Shown in pieces: positions 50,909 through 60,092 of a stretch of 64,000 nt of DNA. The position numbers and the translations under genes are program-made. The first letter of the stretch is position 1, and each line of letters opens with the position of its first letter. The stretch covers positions 1-64,000 of the IMG/VR virus record IMGVR_UViG_3300020421_002453, one strand, 5' to 3'. The notes under the pieces are model-generated. The model had not been told where the DNA came from. It searched no databases and was given only the letters and a program-made list of their open reading frames with translations. The stretch is from a virus.

Positions 50909-51209
50909 ACAATTAAGACCGTTAGATGCAAGAGTAATTGTAGAAAAGAGAAAAGCAAAAGAACAAACAGAGGGTGGTATTATCTTACCAGATAGTATTA
51001 ATGACCAAAAGCAAACATCACAAGGTGTGGTTCTATCAGTTGGGCCAGGTTCAAGGAATATGAATGATGGTGAACCAATGTCAATGGATATTAAGGTTGG
51101 TGATACTGTGATTTACCAAAAGTTTACAGGTATTGAAATGGAATATGATAATAAAGAAGTTGTTATTGTACCAGAGAGAGATATTATTGCTGTGGAGGAA
51201 GAATGTTAA
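50901..51209 (+). CDS. groES: GroES-type co-chaperonin
   Basis: 102 residues, the size of cellular GroES. LRPLDARVIVEKRKAKEQTEGGIILPD includes the mobile loop that docks to GroEL, and GDTVIYQKFTGIEM plus VPERDIIAVEE are the usual barrel strands. It probably caps host GroEL for folding phage proteins, as T4 gp31 does. Unlike gp31 it is close to bacterial GroES in sequence. Embedded among sugar genes. Confidence 0.95.
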   Translation: MAKQLRPLDARVIVEKRKAKEQTEGGIILPDSINDQKQTSQGVVLSVGPGSRNMNDGEPMSMDIKVGDTVIYQKFTGIEMEYDNKEVVIVPERDIIAVEEEC

Positions 51210-52162
51210 ATATTGAAAACTTAGAACAAGTATTTCACAAAGTAGTTCAGAGTGATGATTGGAAAGAACTACAAGAAAAGTTTAATGATTGTGATGATAT
51301 ATATGTACTTGGTCATGGTGGTAATTTGGCAGTTGCAGACCATGCAGCCATTGATATATCGAGGTTGAGTAATGGTACAAAAAATGCTCAATGCCCTGGT
51401 AGTGGAACCGTAGTTACATCACTAATCAATGATACTAACTTTGACCAATGGATGGTTCAATGGTTAAAAATGGTAACATCAAGTAAAACAGAATCCCAAA
51501 TGAAGAAATCTTTAATCTTGGGATTTTCTTCTTCAGGTACATCAAGAGATATTGTTAAGGCTTTACAATGGGGGTATTCTAATGATATGCAATTGGGTTG
51601 TATAACAGCCAAACCATTAATTGAAACTGTACCTAAAACATCAGAAGTAAGAATGGGTGTTGATTATTATCACACAGCAGAAGTATTATCATTACTACTA
51701 CAATATGAATTAACACATGGTAGTGGTAAAGTTTGTCCACCAATCGGAGGAAACAGACCAGAAGATATTGCACATTATAATAGTGAGAGAGATGTTCGTG
51801 AAATTGGATTTAAGGATGAAACAAAAAACATTGCTATTGATTTTGATGGTGTAATACATAAAAATTCAAAAGGTTATCACGATGGTACAATTTATGATGA
51901 ACCAATGGAAAACTCTTATCATGCATTAGAGAAGTTATCAATGGATTATGATGTAGTTATTTTTACTTGTAAGGCCAAACCAGATAGAGGATTAGTGAAT
52001 GGTAAGACAGGAACTGAATTAGTTTGGGAATGGTTAGTGAAATATGATATGGCACAATTTGTAACCAAAGTTACATCAGAGAAACCAAGAGGTGTTCAGT
52101 ATATAGATGATAAAGGATATCAGTTCACTACATGGAATAAATATTGGGATGATAATGCATGA
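51203..52162 (+). CDS. SIS-HAD fusion (GmhA-like isomerase plus phosphatase domain)
   Basis: 319 residues. The first 190 form a sugar-phosphate isomerase (SIS) domain with YVLGHGGNLAVADHAAIDIS (34-52) and GFSSSGTSRDIVKAL (108-120), like GmhA of heptose synthesis. Residues 208-319 form a HAD-type domain with IAIDFDGVIHK (DFDG 213-216) and VVIFTCKAK. In heptose pathways these two activities are separate (GmhA, GmhB), so the fusion could make a heptose or related phosphate. It is followed at once by a CMP-sugar synthetase. Confidence 0.85.
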   Translation: MLNIENLEQVFHKVVQSDDWKELQEKFNDCDDIYVLGHGGNLAVADHAAIDISRLSNGTKNAQCPGSGTVVTSLINDTNFDQWMVQWLKMVTSSKTESQMKKSLILGFSSSGTSRDIVKALQWGYSNDMQLGCITAKPLIETVPKTSEVRMGVDYYHTAEVLSLLLQYELTHGSGKVCPPIGGNRPEDIAHYNSERDVREIGFKDETKNIAIDFDGVIHKNSKGYHDGTIYDEPMENSYHALEKLSMDYDVVIFTCKAKPDRGLVNGKTGTELVWEWLVKYDMAQFVTKVTSEKPRGVQYIDDKGYQFTTWNKYWDDNA

Positions 52163-52892
52163 GATAACTGCTGTAGTACCTACAAGAAAGGGTTCTGAAA
52201 GAGTAAAGAGTAAGAACACTCGACCATTTGCTGGTAAGAGTTTGTTGGAAGTTAAACTTGAAACATTACTTTATCTTAAAGATAACACTACGAGATTTAT
52301 AAAAGATATAGTTGTTAATAGTGATTGTGAAGAATCACGAAGAATTGCAGAATCATATGGAGTACCATTTATAGAAAGAGACCCTTACTTGGCATCATCA
52401 GATGCTCCGATAGTAGATTATTGGAAAGAGGTTTTATTAAATACTAAAACAGAACATTCTATGTTATGTCAATGTACAAGTCCACTAATTAGTTACCCAA
52501 CATACACGAGAGCTATATGTGCTTATAATGGTAAATCTTTAATATGTGTAGATGATGTAAAAGATTATTTATGGTATGACCATGTTACACATGATGAACC
52601 ACACAATTACGATTGGCCAAACCATCCAAAAAGTCAAGACCTTGATGGACATTTTTATAAGTTGAATTTTGGGATTGCAATTATTTCAAAAGAAGAATTA
52701 AAAGAATTTAATAATATTAAAACACCGAATAGTATTCACTATCATTTGAGTGAACATGAGAACTTAGATATAGATAATACTACAGAATTTAAAATAGCGG
52801 AGATGATGTATAAGGAAAAGACTGATATAGAGATGATGTATCAAGAAAAGATGATTGCATTAAAGGAGAACAATGATGGAAATACTGAATAG
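52155..52892 (+). CDS. CMP-sugar synthetase (acylneuraminate cytidylyltransferase-like)
   Basis: 245 residues from ATG 52155, which overlaps the previous stop. EITAVVPTRKGSERVKSKNTRPFAGKSLLE carries the R-x-G-S-x-R-x2-x-K-N signature of NeuA/PseF/KdsB-type enzymes that activate sialic-acid-like sugars with CTP. FIKDIVVNSDCEE and the SDAPIVDYW segment fit. The C-terminal EMMY-EK repeat is unusual. It belongs with the aminotransferase, dehydratase and formyltransferase downstream. Confidence 0.85.
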   Translation: MHEITAVVPTRKGSERVKSKNTRPFAGKSLLEVKLETLLYLKDNTTRFIKDIVVNSDCEESRRIAESYGVPFIERDPYLASSDAPIVDYWKEVLLNTKTEHSMLCQCTSPLISYPTYTRAICAYNGKSLICVDDVKDYLWYDHVTHDEPHNYDWPNHPKSQDLDGHFYKLNFGIAIISKEELKEFNNIKTPNSIHYHLSEHENLDIDNTTEFKIAEMMYKEKTDIEMMYQEKMIALKENNDGNTE

Positions 52893-53619
52893 AAACGCAA
52901 ACGAAGTTACAACACTAAGGTTAGATTCACCTTATCCAGTATGGGTAATAGATAATTTTTTAAATGATATGACACTAAGAATGATACATGATAGATGGCC
53001 AAAGTTAGATGACCAAAACTGGCATGGTGGACATGAAATGATTGATGGTGAGAAGAACATACTTGAACAAGGTATGATTTCTTATGATACATCAGATACG
53101 AGAGGAATACTTCACGATTTTATAGAATACATTCATGGTGATGAGTTTACAGAAAGATTAGAAGATATTACTGGTATAGGTGGTTTAGTACCTGATTATC
53201 ATATGAGATGGTCAGGAATAAGAACTATGGTAAAGGATGGATTTCAGGCAGTTCATAGTGATGCCAGAGTTAGTCCTGAAACAGGATTAAGAAAAGAACT
53301 AACTTGTTTAATCTATTTTAATGAGGATTGGAAACCAAAAGATAGTGGGTACTTTGAAGTGTGGAATGATGATATGACAAAATGTACACATTCATTGGCA
53401 CCACTTAATAATAGATTAGTTATATTTCAAAATTCAGATAAATCTTATCATGGTGTACCAGAAGTAAATAAGGAAAGAAAATCTATAACATGGAGTGTTT
53501 TAAAAAGCGGTAAAGTTGGTGATAGAAGTAAAGCACTATTTGTTTCACGACCACAAGATGATAAAAAGGTTGGTGAATTAGGAAAAAAACGAGCTCTTGT
53601 AAAAGATGCTCACAAGTAA
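52873..53619 (+). CDS. 2-oxoglutarate/Fe(II) oxygenase, copy 3
   Basis: 248 residues. His128-x-Asp130 (AVHSDAR), His193 (SYHGVPE) and Arg202 (ERKSITW) are the iron and 2-oxoglutarate ligands. The N-terminus PVWVIDNFLNDMTLRMIHDRWP is the typical start of this oxygenase class in carbohydrate loci. It is not close to the pair at 39119-40350. It may hydroxylate the sugar or lipid of the glycan. RBS AAGGAG. Confidence 0.87.
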   Translation: MMEILNRNANEVTTLRLDSPYPVWVIDNFLNDMTLRMIHDRWPKLDDQNWHGGHEMIDGEKNILEQGMISYDTSDTRGILHDFIEYIHGDEFTERLEDITGIGGLVPDYHMRWSGIRTMVKDGFQAVHSDARVSPETGLRKELTCLIYFNEDWKPKDSGYFEVWNDDMTKCTHSLAPLNNRLVIFQNSDKSYHGVPEVNKERKSITWSVLKSGKVGDRSKALFVSRPQDDKKVGELGKKRALVKDAHK

Positions 53620-53630
53620 ACGGAGTTAAT

Positions 53631-54761
53631 ATGAAATATCCAATGTTTAAGGTTCACATTGATACAAAGAAGGCATTAGAACAGATAGAACCAGTTCTAA
53701 ATAGTGGATTTGTAAATGAGGGTGAACAAGTTACAGAACTAACACAATATTTTAAAGAGTGGTTTAACCATGAAAAAACTATTGCACTTAATAGTTGTAC
53801 ATCTGCTCTTACCTTGGCATTGAAGTTAAGTGATGTAGGGCCAGGTGATGAAGTTATTGCCACATCAATGACTTGTGTTGCATCAAACACACCAATACAT
53901 ACATTTGGTGCAAAAGTGGTATGGGCTGATATCAATCACAATACTGGTAACATTAATCCTGATGAAATTGAAAAACTAATTACACCAAAAACAAAAGCAT
54001 TATTGTGTGTTAATTGGTCAGGTCTTCCATGTGATTTAAAAAAGATATATGATATTTGTGAGAAACATGGTATAAAGTTTATCCAAGATGCAGCTCATTC
54101 AATAGGAGCACTATATAATAATAGTGAAATACATCATTTTGCACATTACACTTGTTATAGTTTACAGGCCATCAAACACATAACAACAGGTGATGGTGGA
54201 TTATTAGTTGTGAATACTGATAAAGAAGATTTCCAAAGAGCCAAAGCTCTAAAGTGGTTTGGTATAGATAGAGATGCAACCAAAGATGAGAAAGGTGAGT
54301 GGAAAGGACAAAGATGGGAAATGGATGTTGTTGAGGCTGGGTTTAAGTTTCATATGAATAACATTACAGCTGCCATTGGATTATCACAAATTCCACACAT
54401 GGATAGGATTTTAAACAAACACAAATTTAATGGGTTGTTGTATGAACAATTATTTAAAGACCATAAAGATATAAATGGATTACAATATCCTAAAGGTTCA
54501 ATACCAACATTTTGGGTGTACACTTTGATACTATCAGAACATTTAGATAGAGATAAGATAATACAAGAGTTGAATGATGAGGGAATAAATGCTGGGTTGG
54601 TTCATACACCTAATCACTACTACACTTGTTTTGATGATAGTATGGTAGATTTACCTGAAACAGATTACTTTCATAAACATCAAATCTCATTACCTTGTGG
54701 TTGGTGGTTAGAGAGTGAAGATATACAAATTATTGCGGAAACATTAATAAGTAAAGTATGA
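53631..54761 (+). CDS. DegT/DnrJ/EryC1 sugar aminotransferase
   Basis: A 376-residue PLP enzyme converting a keto-sugar nucleotide to an amino sugar. PLP lysine Lys182 in CYSLQAIKHITTGDGG, IQDAAHSIGA (Asp153) and SGFVNEGEQVTEL are seen. The length is normal. With the PseB-like dehydratase at 56983 it could form the first two steps of a pseudaminic- or bacillosamine-type pathway. It overlaps the formyltransferase gene. Confidence 0.95.
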   Translation: MKYPMFKVHIDTKKALEQIEPVLNSGFVNEGEQVTELTQYFKEWFNHEKTIALNSCTSALTLALKLSDVGPGDEVIATSMTCVASNTPIHTFGAKVVWADINHNTGNINPDEIEKLITPKTKALLCVNWSGLPCDLKKIYDICEKHGIKFIQDAAHSIGALYNNSEIHHFAHYTCYSLQAIKHITTGDGGLLVVNTDKEDFQRAKALKWFGIDRDATKDEKGEWKGQRWEMDVVEAGFKFHMNNITAAIGLSQIPHMDRILNKHKFNGLLYEQLFKDHKDINGLQYPKGSIPTFWVYTLILSEHLDRDKIIQELNDEGINAGLVHTPNHYYTCFDDSMVDLPETDYFHKHQISLPCGWWLESEDIQIIAETLISKV

Positions 54762-55468
54762 GAAAGATAGCCATATTAGGAAGTAGAGATATCTCAGTAA
54801 AAATACTTGAGTGGATTATCAAACAGAATGATTGTGAGATAGTTGGGGTTGTTGCACCAACATTCAAAACATGGTGGGATGATAAACTAAAGATTAGAGC
54901 TAAACAATGGGGAATAGATACATTTGATGATATTCAAGATGTAATAGATTTAAAACCTGATGTGATATTCTCTATTAATTATTGGAAGTTAATTACAGAA
55001 GAACATATCAATGCTATGGGTGGTAATATAATTAATTTACATCATTCATATAAATTAAACTACAGAGGTAGGTATATGTGTAGTTGGGCTATTGTGAATG
55101 GTGAAAGATATCATGGAACAACATTACATTATATTACACCAGAGTTAGATGATGGGCCAATAATAGAAAGTTATAAATGTGATATTAAAGAAGATGATAC
55201 TTCTGAAACACTATTTAATAGAGTGGAAAAGTTGGGTTATAAAATGTTCCAAGATACATATCATAAAATAATGAGTGGTGGGGTTACTAATTTTATAGAA
55301 CCACATCCATATCCAAAACATTATGATATAGATTCTAATAAAAACTTGGAGATAGAATATCCACAACCATTAGAAAAAATTTACGATTTTGTTAGGGCTT
55401 GGAGTTTCAAAGATAGACCAGGACCGTATTTCACACACAATGGAAAAAAGATAAAGTTAAAGATATGA
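54758..55468 (+). CDS. Sugar N-formyltransferase
   Basis: 236 residues of the methionyl-tRNA formyltransferase fold but shorter, as in sugar formyltransferases (VioF, FdtF types). The catalytic Asn93/His95 lie in NIINLHHSYKLNYRG and the Asp near 131-132 in ELDDGPII. It would transfer formyl from N10-formyl-tetrahydrofolate to the amino group made by the preceding DegT enzyme, with which its gene overlaps. Confidence 0.88.
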   Translation: MRKIAILGSRDISVKILEWIIKQNDCEIVGVVAPTFKTWWDDKLKIRAKQWGIDTFDDIQDVIDLKPDVIFSINYWKLITEEHINAMGGNIINLHHSYKLNYRGRYMCSWAIVNGERYHGTTLHYITPELDDGPIIESYKCDIKEDDTSETLFNRVEKLGYKMFQDTYHKIMSGGVTNFIEPHPYPKHYDIDSNKNLEIEYPQPLEKIYDFVRAWSFKDRPGPYFTHNGKKIKLKI

Positions 55469-56970
55469 AAATTACTTACACAGGCCATGCCGGTCTATTG
55501 ATTGAAACCAATGATGTAAATATATTATGTGACCCTTGGCATAGTGATAATCCAGCATTTTTTAAAACATGGAGTGTTTATCCAGACAATAGAAATTTAG
55601 ATTGGGATAATATTATTTCAAAAACTGATGTACTTTTTATATCTCACATCCATGAAGACCACTTTGATAAAAAGTTTTTAAAACGATTGTATTCAAAAAA
55701 CAAAGAAGTAAAAGTATTGATTCCAAATTTTCGTTATGATGTACTAAAAAACAAATTGAAAAAGGTTGGATTCAATAACTTTATAACTAAAGAGTTAAAC
55801 ATAGGTAACACAACAGCCGTAACATATTGTTCGGAAAAAATAGATAGAGAACGAGAAGATAGTTCTATATGTATTGATGATGGTAATCTTACTTTTTTAA
55901 ATTGGAATGATTCAACATTCACTCCTGAGAACAAAGAGGATATAATGAAGAGATTTGAGAAAATAGATTGGGCTACTGGTCAATTCTCTGGTGCTACTTG
56001 GTGGCCTACTTGTTACAATTATACCGAAGAGAAGAAACAAGGTTTTATATCACAATTCAAAGAAAGAAAAGTAAGTCATTATGAGGGAATGATAGAGTAT
56101 TTGGGTGTTAAAAAAATAATTCCATCTGCAGGCCCATCTTGTTTTTTACAAAAAGATATGTATCATCTAAATTACTTCGATGATAATCCAAGTGTATTTT
56201 TTGATTGTTGGGATATACCTGAGTTTAATGATATGAAAGAAGTTTATAGAGTTATGCCTGGTGATGAATTTACTTATGATACTATTCAAGATAGGAAGAT
56301 TAGACCATTTGATAAAAAAGAATATATTTTGGAAAATCAGTATTCAGTAGATTACACTTTAGACCATGATAAACTAAAATTAATTGATGAACTAATCATG
56401 AAAAAGTTTCCAAGTTTATTAGAGAACAATGGTTGGTTGAAAAAATATATAAAATCTAAGATTTATATTAGTGTTAAAAATTATAAATCTTTTTGTTTAG
56501 ATTTCAGAAAACAAACAGTTGAAATAGTTGATGAACCTGTAAGAAAAGGTGCGTGGTATATAATAAACATTGAACAAACAATAATATATACACTATTAAG
56601 TAAGAACATTGATGATTGGGAAAATGCAGCATTCTTAAGTAATACTTGTGTGTTCGAAAGAAATCCTGATACATTTAATCCCTGGATTGTTTCTTTTTTT
56701 AGAAACTTAGATAATGGTAGACTTCAAAAAATATATGATATAGTACAATCATCTGAGGTTTTAGAGGGTAAAATGGTTGTTGGTGATTATGAAATTGATA
56801 GATATTGTGTACATCAACAATATGATTTATTATACCATGGCGTGTATGATGAAGATGAAAAAACTATGACTTGTTTAGGTCATGGGTGGATATGGGATTT
56901 AGAATCGTGTGAGGGCATTAATTGTAGTGCCAAAATCGTATGTAAGAAAATAGTAAGACAAAGTGCTTAA
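55465..56970 (+). CDS. Metallo-beta-lactamase fold plus Rieske [2Fe-2S] domain (CMAH-like)
   Basis: 501 residues. The N-terminal MBL fold starts MKITYTGHAGLLIETNDVNILCDPW and has HIHEDHFD (61-68). The C-terminal part has Cys448-x-His450, 19 residues, Cys470-x2-His473 (YCVHQ... CLGHGWIWDLESCEG): a complete Rieske cluster motif. CMP-N-acetylneuraminate hydroxylase combines these same two modules, with the Rieske first; here it is last. With a CMP-sialate-like synthetase three genes upstream, a CMP-sugar hydroxylase is a reasonable idea. It overlaps the formyltransferase. Confidence 0.82.
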   Translation: MKITYTGHAGLLIETNDVNILCDPWHSDNPAFFKTWSVYPDNRNLDWDNIISKTDVLFISHIHEDHFDKKFLKRLYSKNKEVKVLIPNFRYDVLKNKLKKVGFNNFITKELNIGNTTAVTYCSEKIDREREDSSICIDDGNLTFLNWNDSTFTPENKEDIMKRFEKIDWATGQFSGATWWPTCYNYTEEKKQGFISQFKERKVSHYEGMIEYLGVKKIIPSAGPSCFLQKDMYHLNYFDDNPSVFFDCWDIPEFNDMKEVYRVMPGDEFTYDTIQDRKIRPFDKKEYILENQYSVDYTLDHDKLKLIDELIMKKFPSLLENNGWLKKYIKSKIYISVKNYKSFCLDFRKQTVEIVDEPVRKGAWYIINIEQTIIYTLLSKNIDDWENAAFLSNTCVFERNPDTFNPWIVSFFRNLDNGRLQKIYDIVQSSEVLEGKMVVGDYEIDRYCVHQQYDLLYHGVYDEDEKTMTCLGHGWIWDLESCEGINCSAKIVCKKIVRQSA

Positions 56971-56982
56971 GGAGAAATTTAA

Positions 56983-57981
56983 ATGAAAAATAAAAGAATA
57001 TTAATATTGGGTGGAACAGGTGCTTTGGGTAGAACTTTACTCGATAGATATCAAGATGATAATCAAATTATGATTTTTTCAAGAGATGAACATAAGCATG
57101 TGAATATGCAAAAAGACAAAAGATACCATGATGATGTTCAATATAAAATTGGTGATGTTAAAGATATAGATTCTATTAGAAATGCTATTGAGGATTATAA
57201 ACCTAATGTGGTAATAAATACAGCCGCATTGAAGCATGTTCCTATTTGTGAAAGTAATACCTTTGAATCTGTAAATGTTAATATTGTTGGACATAGAAAT
57301 GTTATCAATTCTGTTAAGAGAAGTAATCATCGAATAGAAACACTAATTTTTATATCAACAGATAAGGCCTGTAAACCAATTAACATTTATGGAATGTGTA
57401 AAGCAATTTCTGAGAAGTTATATATGGATTATGCAACTAAACAAGATGATATAAAAGTTTGTTTGGTTAGATATGGTAATGTATTGGAATCTACTGGTTC
57501 AGTAATTCCATTCTTCAAACATCTTATAGAAGTTGGTGATGGTGATGTATTACCAATTACAGATTTTAGAATGACAAGGTTTTTATTATCATTACCACAG
57601 GCTACAGATTTGATTCAATGGTCGTATGATAATCCTAATTCTCATGGTAAGATTGCTATACCAAAAGTTAAATCTTTTTTAATCTCAAACATAGCCAAGT
57701 GTTTACAACAACACTATGGTAAAGAGATGAAGATAAAAGAAGTGGGAATAAGACCAGGTGAGAAAATACATGAAGAAATGATTTCATCTGAAGAATGGTT
57801 AAGAACAGAAAATCATGATGAGAATTATTTAATAACTCAAGAGAATGAATTTTTCCAACCAGGTCAACCATCTACTATAGGAGTTGATGCTCCAATAGAA
57901 ATGTATTCCTATAGTTCAAAAGATGATTTAATGGATTTAGAAGAAACTATGAAATTTTTAAAAGAGACTGGTGTAATATAA
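56983..57981 (+). CDS. NDP-sugar 4,6-dehydratase/epimerase (CapD/PseB-like)
   Basis: 332 residues, extended SDR fold. NAD-binding GGTGALG (10-16), ISTDKACKPINIYGMCK (124-140, with Ser/Thr-Asp-Lys in place of the SDR Ser-Tyr pair arrangement and Tyr136, Lys140), VRYGNVLESTGSVIPFF and MTRFL are all typical of PseB/FlaA1/CapD. Probably acts on UDP-GlcNAc-like substrates to give the keto-sugar used by the DegT enzyme. RBS AAGGAG. Confidence 0.92.
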   Translation: MKNKRILILGGTGALGRTLLDRYQDDNQIMIFSRDEHKHVNMQKDKRYHDDVQYKIGDVKDIDSIRNAIEDYKPNVVINTAALKHVPICESNTFESVNVNIVGHRNVINSVKRSNHRIETLIFISTDKACKPINIYGMCKAISEKLYMDYATKQDDIKVCLVRYGNVLESTGSVIPFFKHLIEVGDGDVLPITDFRMTRFLLSLPQATDLIQWSYDNPNSHGKIAIPKVKSFLISNIAKCLQQHYGKEMKIKEVGIRPGEKIHEEMISSEEWLRTENHDENYLITQENEFFQPGQPSTIGVDAPIEMYSYSSKDDLMDLEETMKFLKETGVI

Positions 57982-58874
57982 TGTATACAATAAGAGAAGA
58001 TACAGAGTTTGGGTTGGATATGGTTAGAGGTTTACCAAGAGTTTGGCATTGTGTAAAAACCGAAACACCACATCAAATATTATGTAAACCTGGTTTAGTT
58101 GAGATGTATAGAGAGTTTACTGATAATGTTGTGGTTAATAAATCTTGGCATCCAAATAATCCTGATGATTTGTATGGTATTGAAAGACCAGAGTGGACAA
58201 TGGATATGTGGAATCCACCACCACTAAAAGAAATGTATAAAGATAAGATTGAGTTTGATAAACCAACGATTGTTATTAATAATAAGTTTATAAGTGAGTT
58301 ATCTTTAAATAAAGTAAATGAAACTTTAGGGAAATATCCAAGTATAGATTTAAGTATGGGTGCTATGATTGAAGATGATACATTTTGTTCAATAAATCAT
58401 TATAGTATGGAGTTTATTGATAAATTAGTTAAAAAATATTCTGATAAATTTAAAATAATTTACATTTCACCAATAGTAAGTGATAGTTATTTTAAAGACC
58501 ATCAAAAGATGATTAGAGTAAATGATTATGAATATCTTGAAGAAAATCATCCTGAAGTTTATACTATTAAACAACATATGAAAAATAGAAACATTAGTTA
58601 TAATATTGCACAATTTGAACTTGAAGCATCATCAGAAAAACATTTAAGTTTACTTGGTGGTAATTGTAAAGTATCTTCATATTTTGGTGGTGATGTTATT
58701 ATTTACCTAAGTGATATGTGGAAGTATGGTTCACCAGTTCATCGTGATGGTAAAAAAGGAGAAAGAGGAATATTCAAAACAGGTTCTTGGTTACGACACT
58801 TATCAGGTGCAAACATTATTCAATGTAATTCATACAAAGATATTTTTAATCATATAGAAACTGAGTGGAAATGA
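57981..58874 (+). CDS. Unknown protein in the glycan locus
   Basis: 297 residues. The pattern KPTIVINNKFISELSLNKVNETLGKYPS... HLSLLGGNCKVSSYFGGDVIIYLSDMWKYGSPVHRDGKK suggests an alpha/beta enzyme with a GT-B-like C-terminal half, possibly a glycosyltransferase. Not assigned to a family. Its start overlaps the dehydratase stop and its stop overlaps the next ATG. Confidence 0.6.
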   Translation: MYTIREDTEFGLDMVRGLPRVWHCVKTETPHQILCKPGLVEMYREFTDNVVVNKSWHPNNPDDLYGIERPEWTMDMWNPPPLKEMYKDKIEFDKPTIVINNKFISELSLNKVNETLGKYPSIDLSMGAMIEDDTFCSINHYSMEFIDKLVKKYSDKFKIIYISPIVSDSYFKDHQKMIRVNDYEYLEENHPEVYTIKQHMKNRNISYNIAQFELEASSEKHLSLLGGNCKVSSYFGGDVIIYLSDMWKYGSPVHRDGKKGERGIFKTGSWLRHLSGANIIQCNSYKDIFNHIETEWK

Positions 58875-59545
58875 ACAAGAGTATAACAGAATTAAAAAAC
58901 ATCCATAAGGGTGAAGATATTTGGATTATAGGTGCTGGTTCATCTATGGATTATGTTGATAAATCATTCTTTGATAATAAGATTTGTATTGGTGTGAATC
59001 AAATGTTTCAGTATTTTCCTTGTGAGTATGTAGTGGGTAGAGATTTACAAGTAAGAGTAAGGTGGGATGAAACCGTAAAAGAATTATCCAATAGAAAAGA
59101 TATTAAGTTTTTATATAGTAGATATCATCAAGGATATGGTGGAGAAAATCCAATAATTCCATCAGATAATTTCTATGAATTTGAAAGTGGAATAAATGAT
59201 GATATTAAAGGATTAGAGTGTGTTGGTACAGATAAGATGGTTGCAATCAGAACCACACTAAACACTTGTATAAATATTGCAGGTTACATGGGTGCAAAAA
59301 ATATAATGATATGTGGTAAAGATGAGGGTAAGATAAATGGTAATCTTTACTACAAAGGTTATGTAAAAGATAAATGGCCAGATGCTGGTAATTGGAGTGG
59401 GATAGAACATTGGTTGTATCTTACAGAGAAAAACACAATGATGGTTCGTGATAGAGTAAAGGAAGTTTATGATTGTAACATTCATTCATTGAATCCATTT
59501 ATTAATTTTAAATTAGAAGGAAATGAATATGAACCGACTAAGTAA
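58871..59545 (+). CDS. MAF/DUF115-like glycosyltransferase-associated protein
   Basis: 224 residues from ATG 58871 (overlapping the preceding TGA; a GTG two codons earlier is also in frame). DIWIIGAGSSMDYVDKSFFDNKICIGVNQMF is the Rossmann-type start of DUF115/Maf proteins, some of which add nonulosonic acids to flagellin. GAKNIMICGKDEG and a late HWLYLTEKN are typical. It supports the nonulosonic-acid reading of this locus. The activity is inferred. Confidence 0.7.
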   Translation: MNKSITELKNIHKGEDIWIIGAGSSMDYVDKSFFDNKICIGVNQMFQYFPCEYVVGRDLQVRVRWDETVKELSNRKDIKFLYSRYHQGYGGENPIIPSDNFYEFESGINDDIKGLECVGTDKMVAIRTTLNTCINIAGYMGAKNIMICGKDEGKINGNLYYKGYVKDKWPDAGNWSGIEHWLYLTEKNTMMVRDRVKEVYDCNIHSLNPFINFKLEGNEYEPTK

Positions 59546-60092
59546 AGATGAAGTGAAAGAATTGGTATTTGATATACCAGATAAGTTCCAATGGCCTACC
59601 ACTACATCGTGGAATTTTAAAAATCAATTGATTGATGAATTTTATGGAAGTGATTGTGATGTATTAGAAGTGGGTTGCCATAAAGGACAAACAAGTAAAA
59701 TACTATCTTATTTATTTAATAATGTTTTTACTATAAATATAAATCCACCAAGTACTGATTTCCCTACAGAAGAAAATATAATTTATGAACAAATGAATTC
59801 TTATACTGATAAATGGAAATTTGATAAGTGGAAAAATGTAGATGTAGTTATGATTGATGCTGTTCATCAATATGATGAAGTAAAACAAGATACTGAAAAT
59901 GCCTTGAAGTTAAAACCTAAATATATTATTTGGGATGATTATGGTAATGAAGAGTTTTCTGGTGTTAAAAAATATGTGGATGAGTTTGTAAAAGATAAAT
60001 ATAAATTAATCCCTATTGGGTTATCAGATGGCGAGTTTTTTAAGGCCAACGAAAAGATAGTTGGTTCAGAAGGAGTTATGATTAAAGTATGA
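59523..60092 (+). CDS. SAM-dependent methyltransferase
   Basis: 189 residues. DVLEVGCHKGQTSKILSYL is the SAM-binding motif I, and VDVVMIDAVHQYDEVKQDTENAL the motif with a His-containing Asp strand seen in sugar and class I methyltransferases acting in glycan loci. ATG at 59523 or 59529; the RBS AGAAGGAA favours the second slightly. It probably methylates a sugar. It overlaps genes on both sides. Confidence 0.82.
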   Translation: MNMNRLSKDEVKELVFDIPDKFQWPTTTSWNFKNQLIDEFYGSDCDVLEVGCHKGQTSKILSYLFNNVFTININPPSTDFPTEENIIYEQMNSYTDKWKFDKWKNVDVVMIDAVHQYDEVKQDTENALKLKPKYIIWDDYGNEEFSGVKKYVDEFVKDKYKLIPIGLSDGEFFKANEKIVGSEGVMIKV

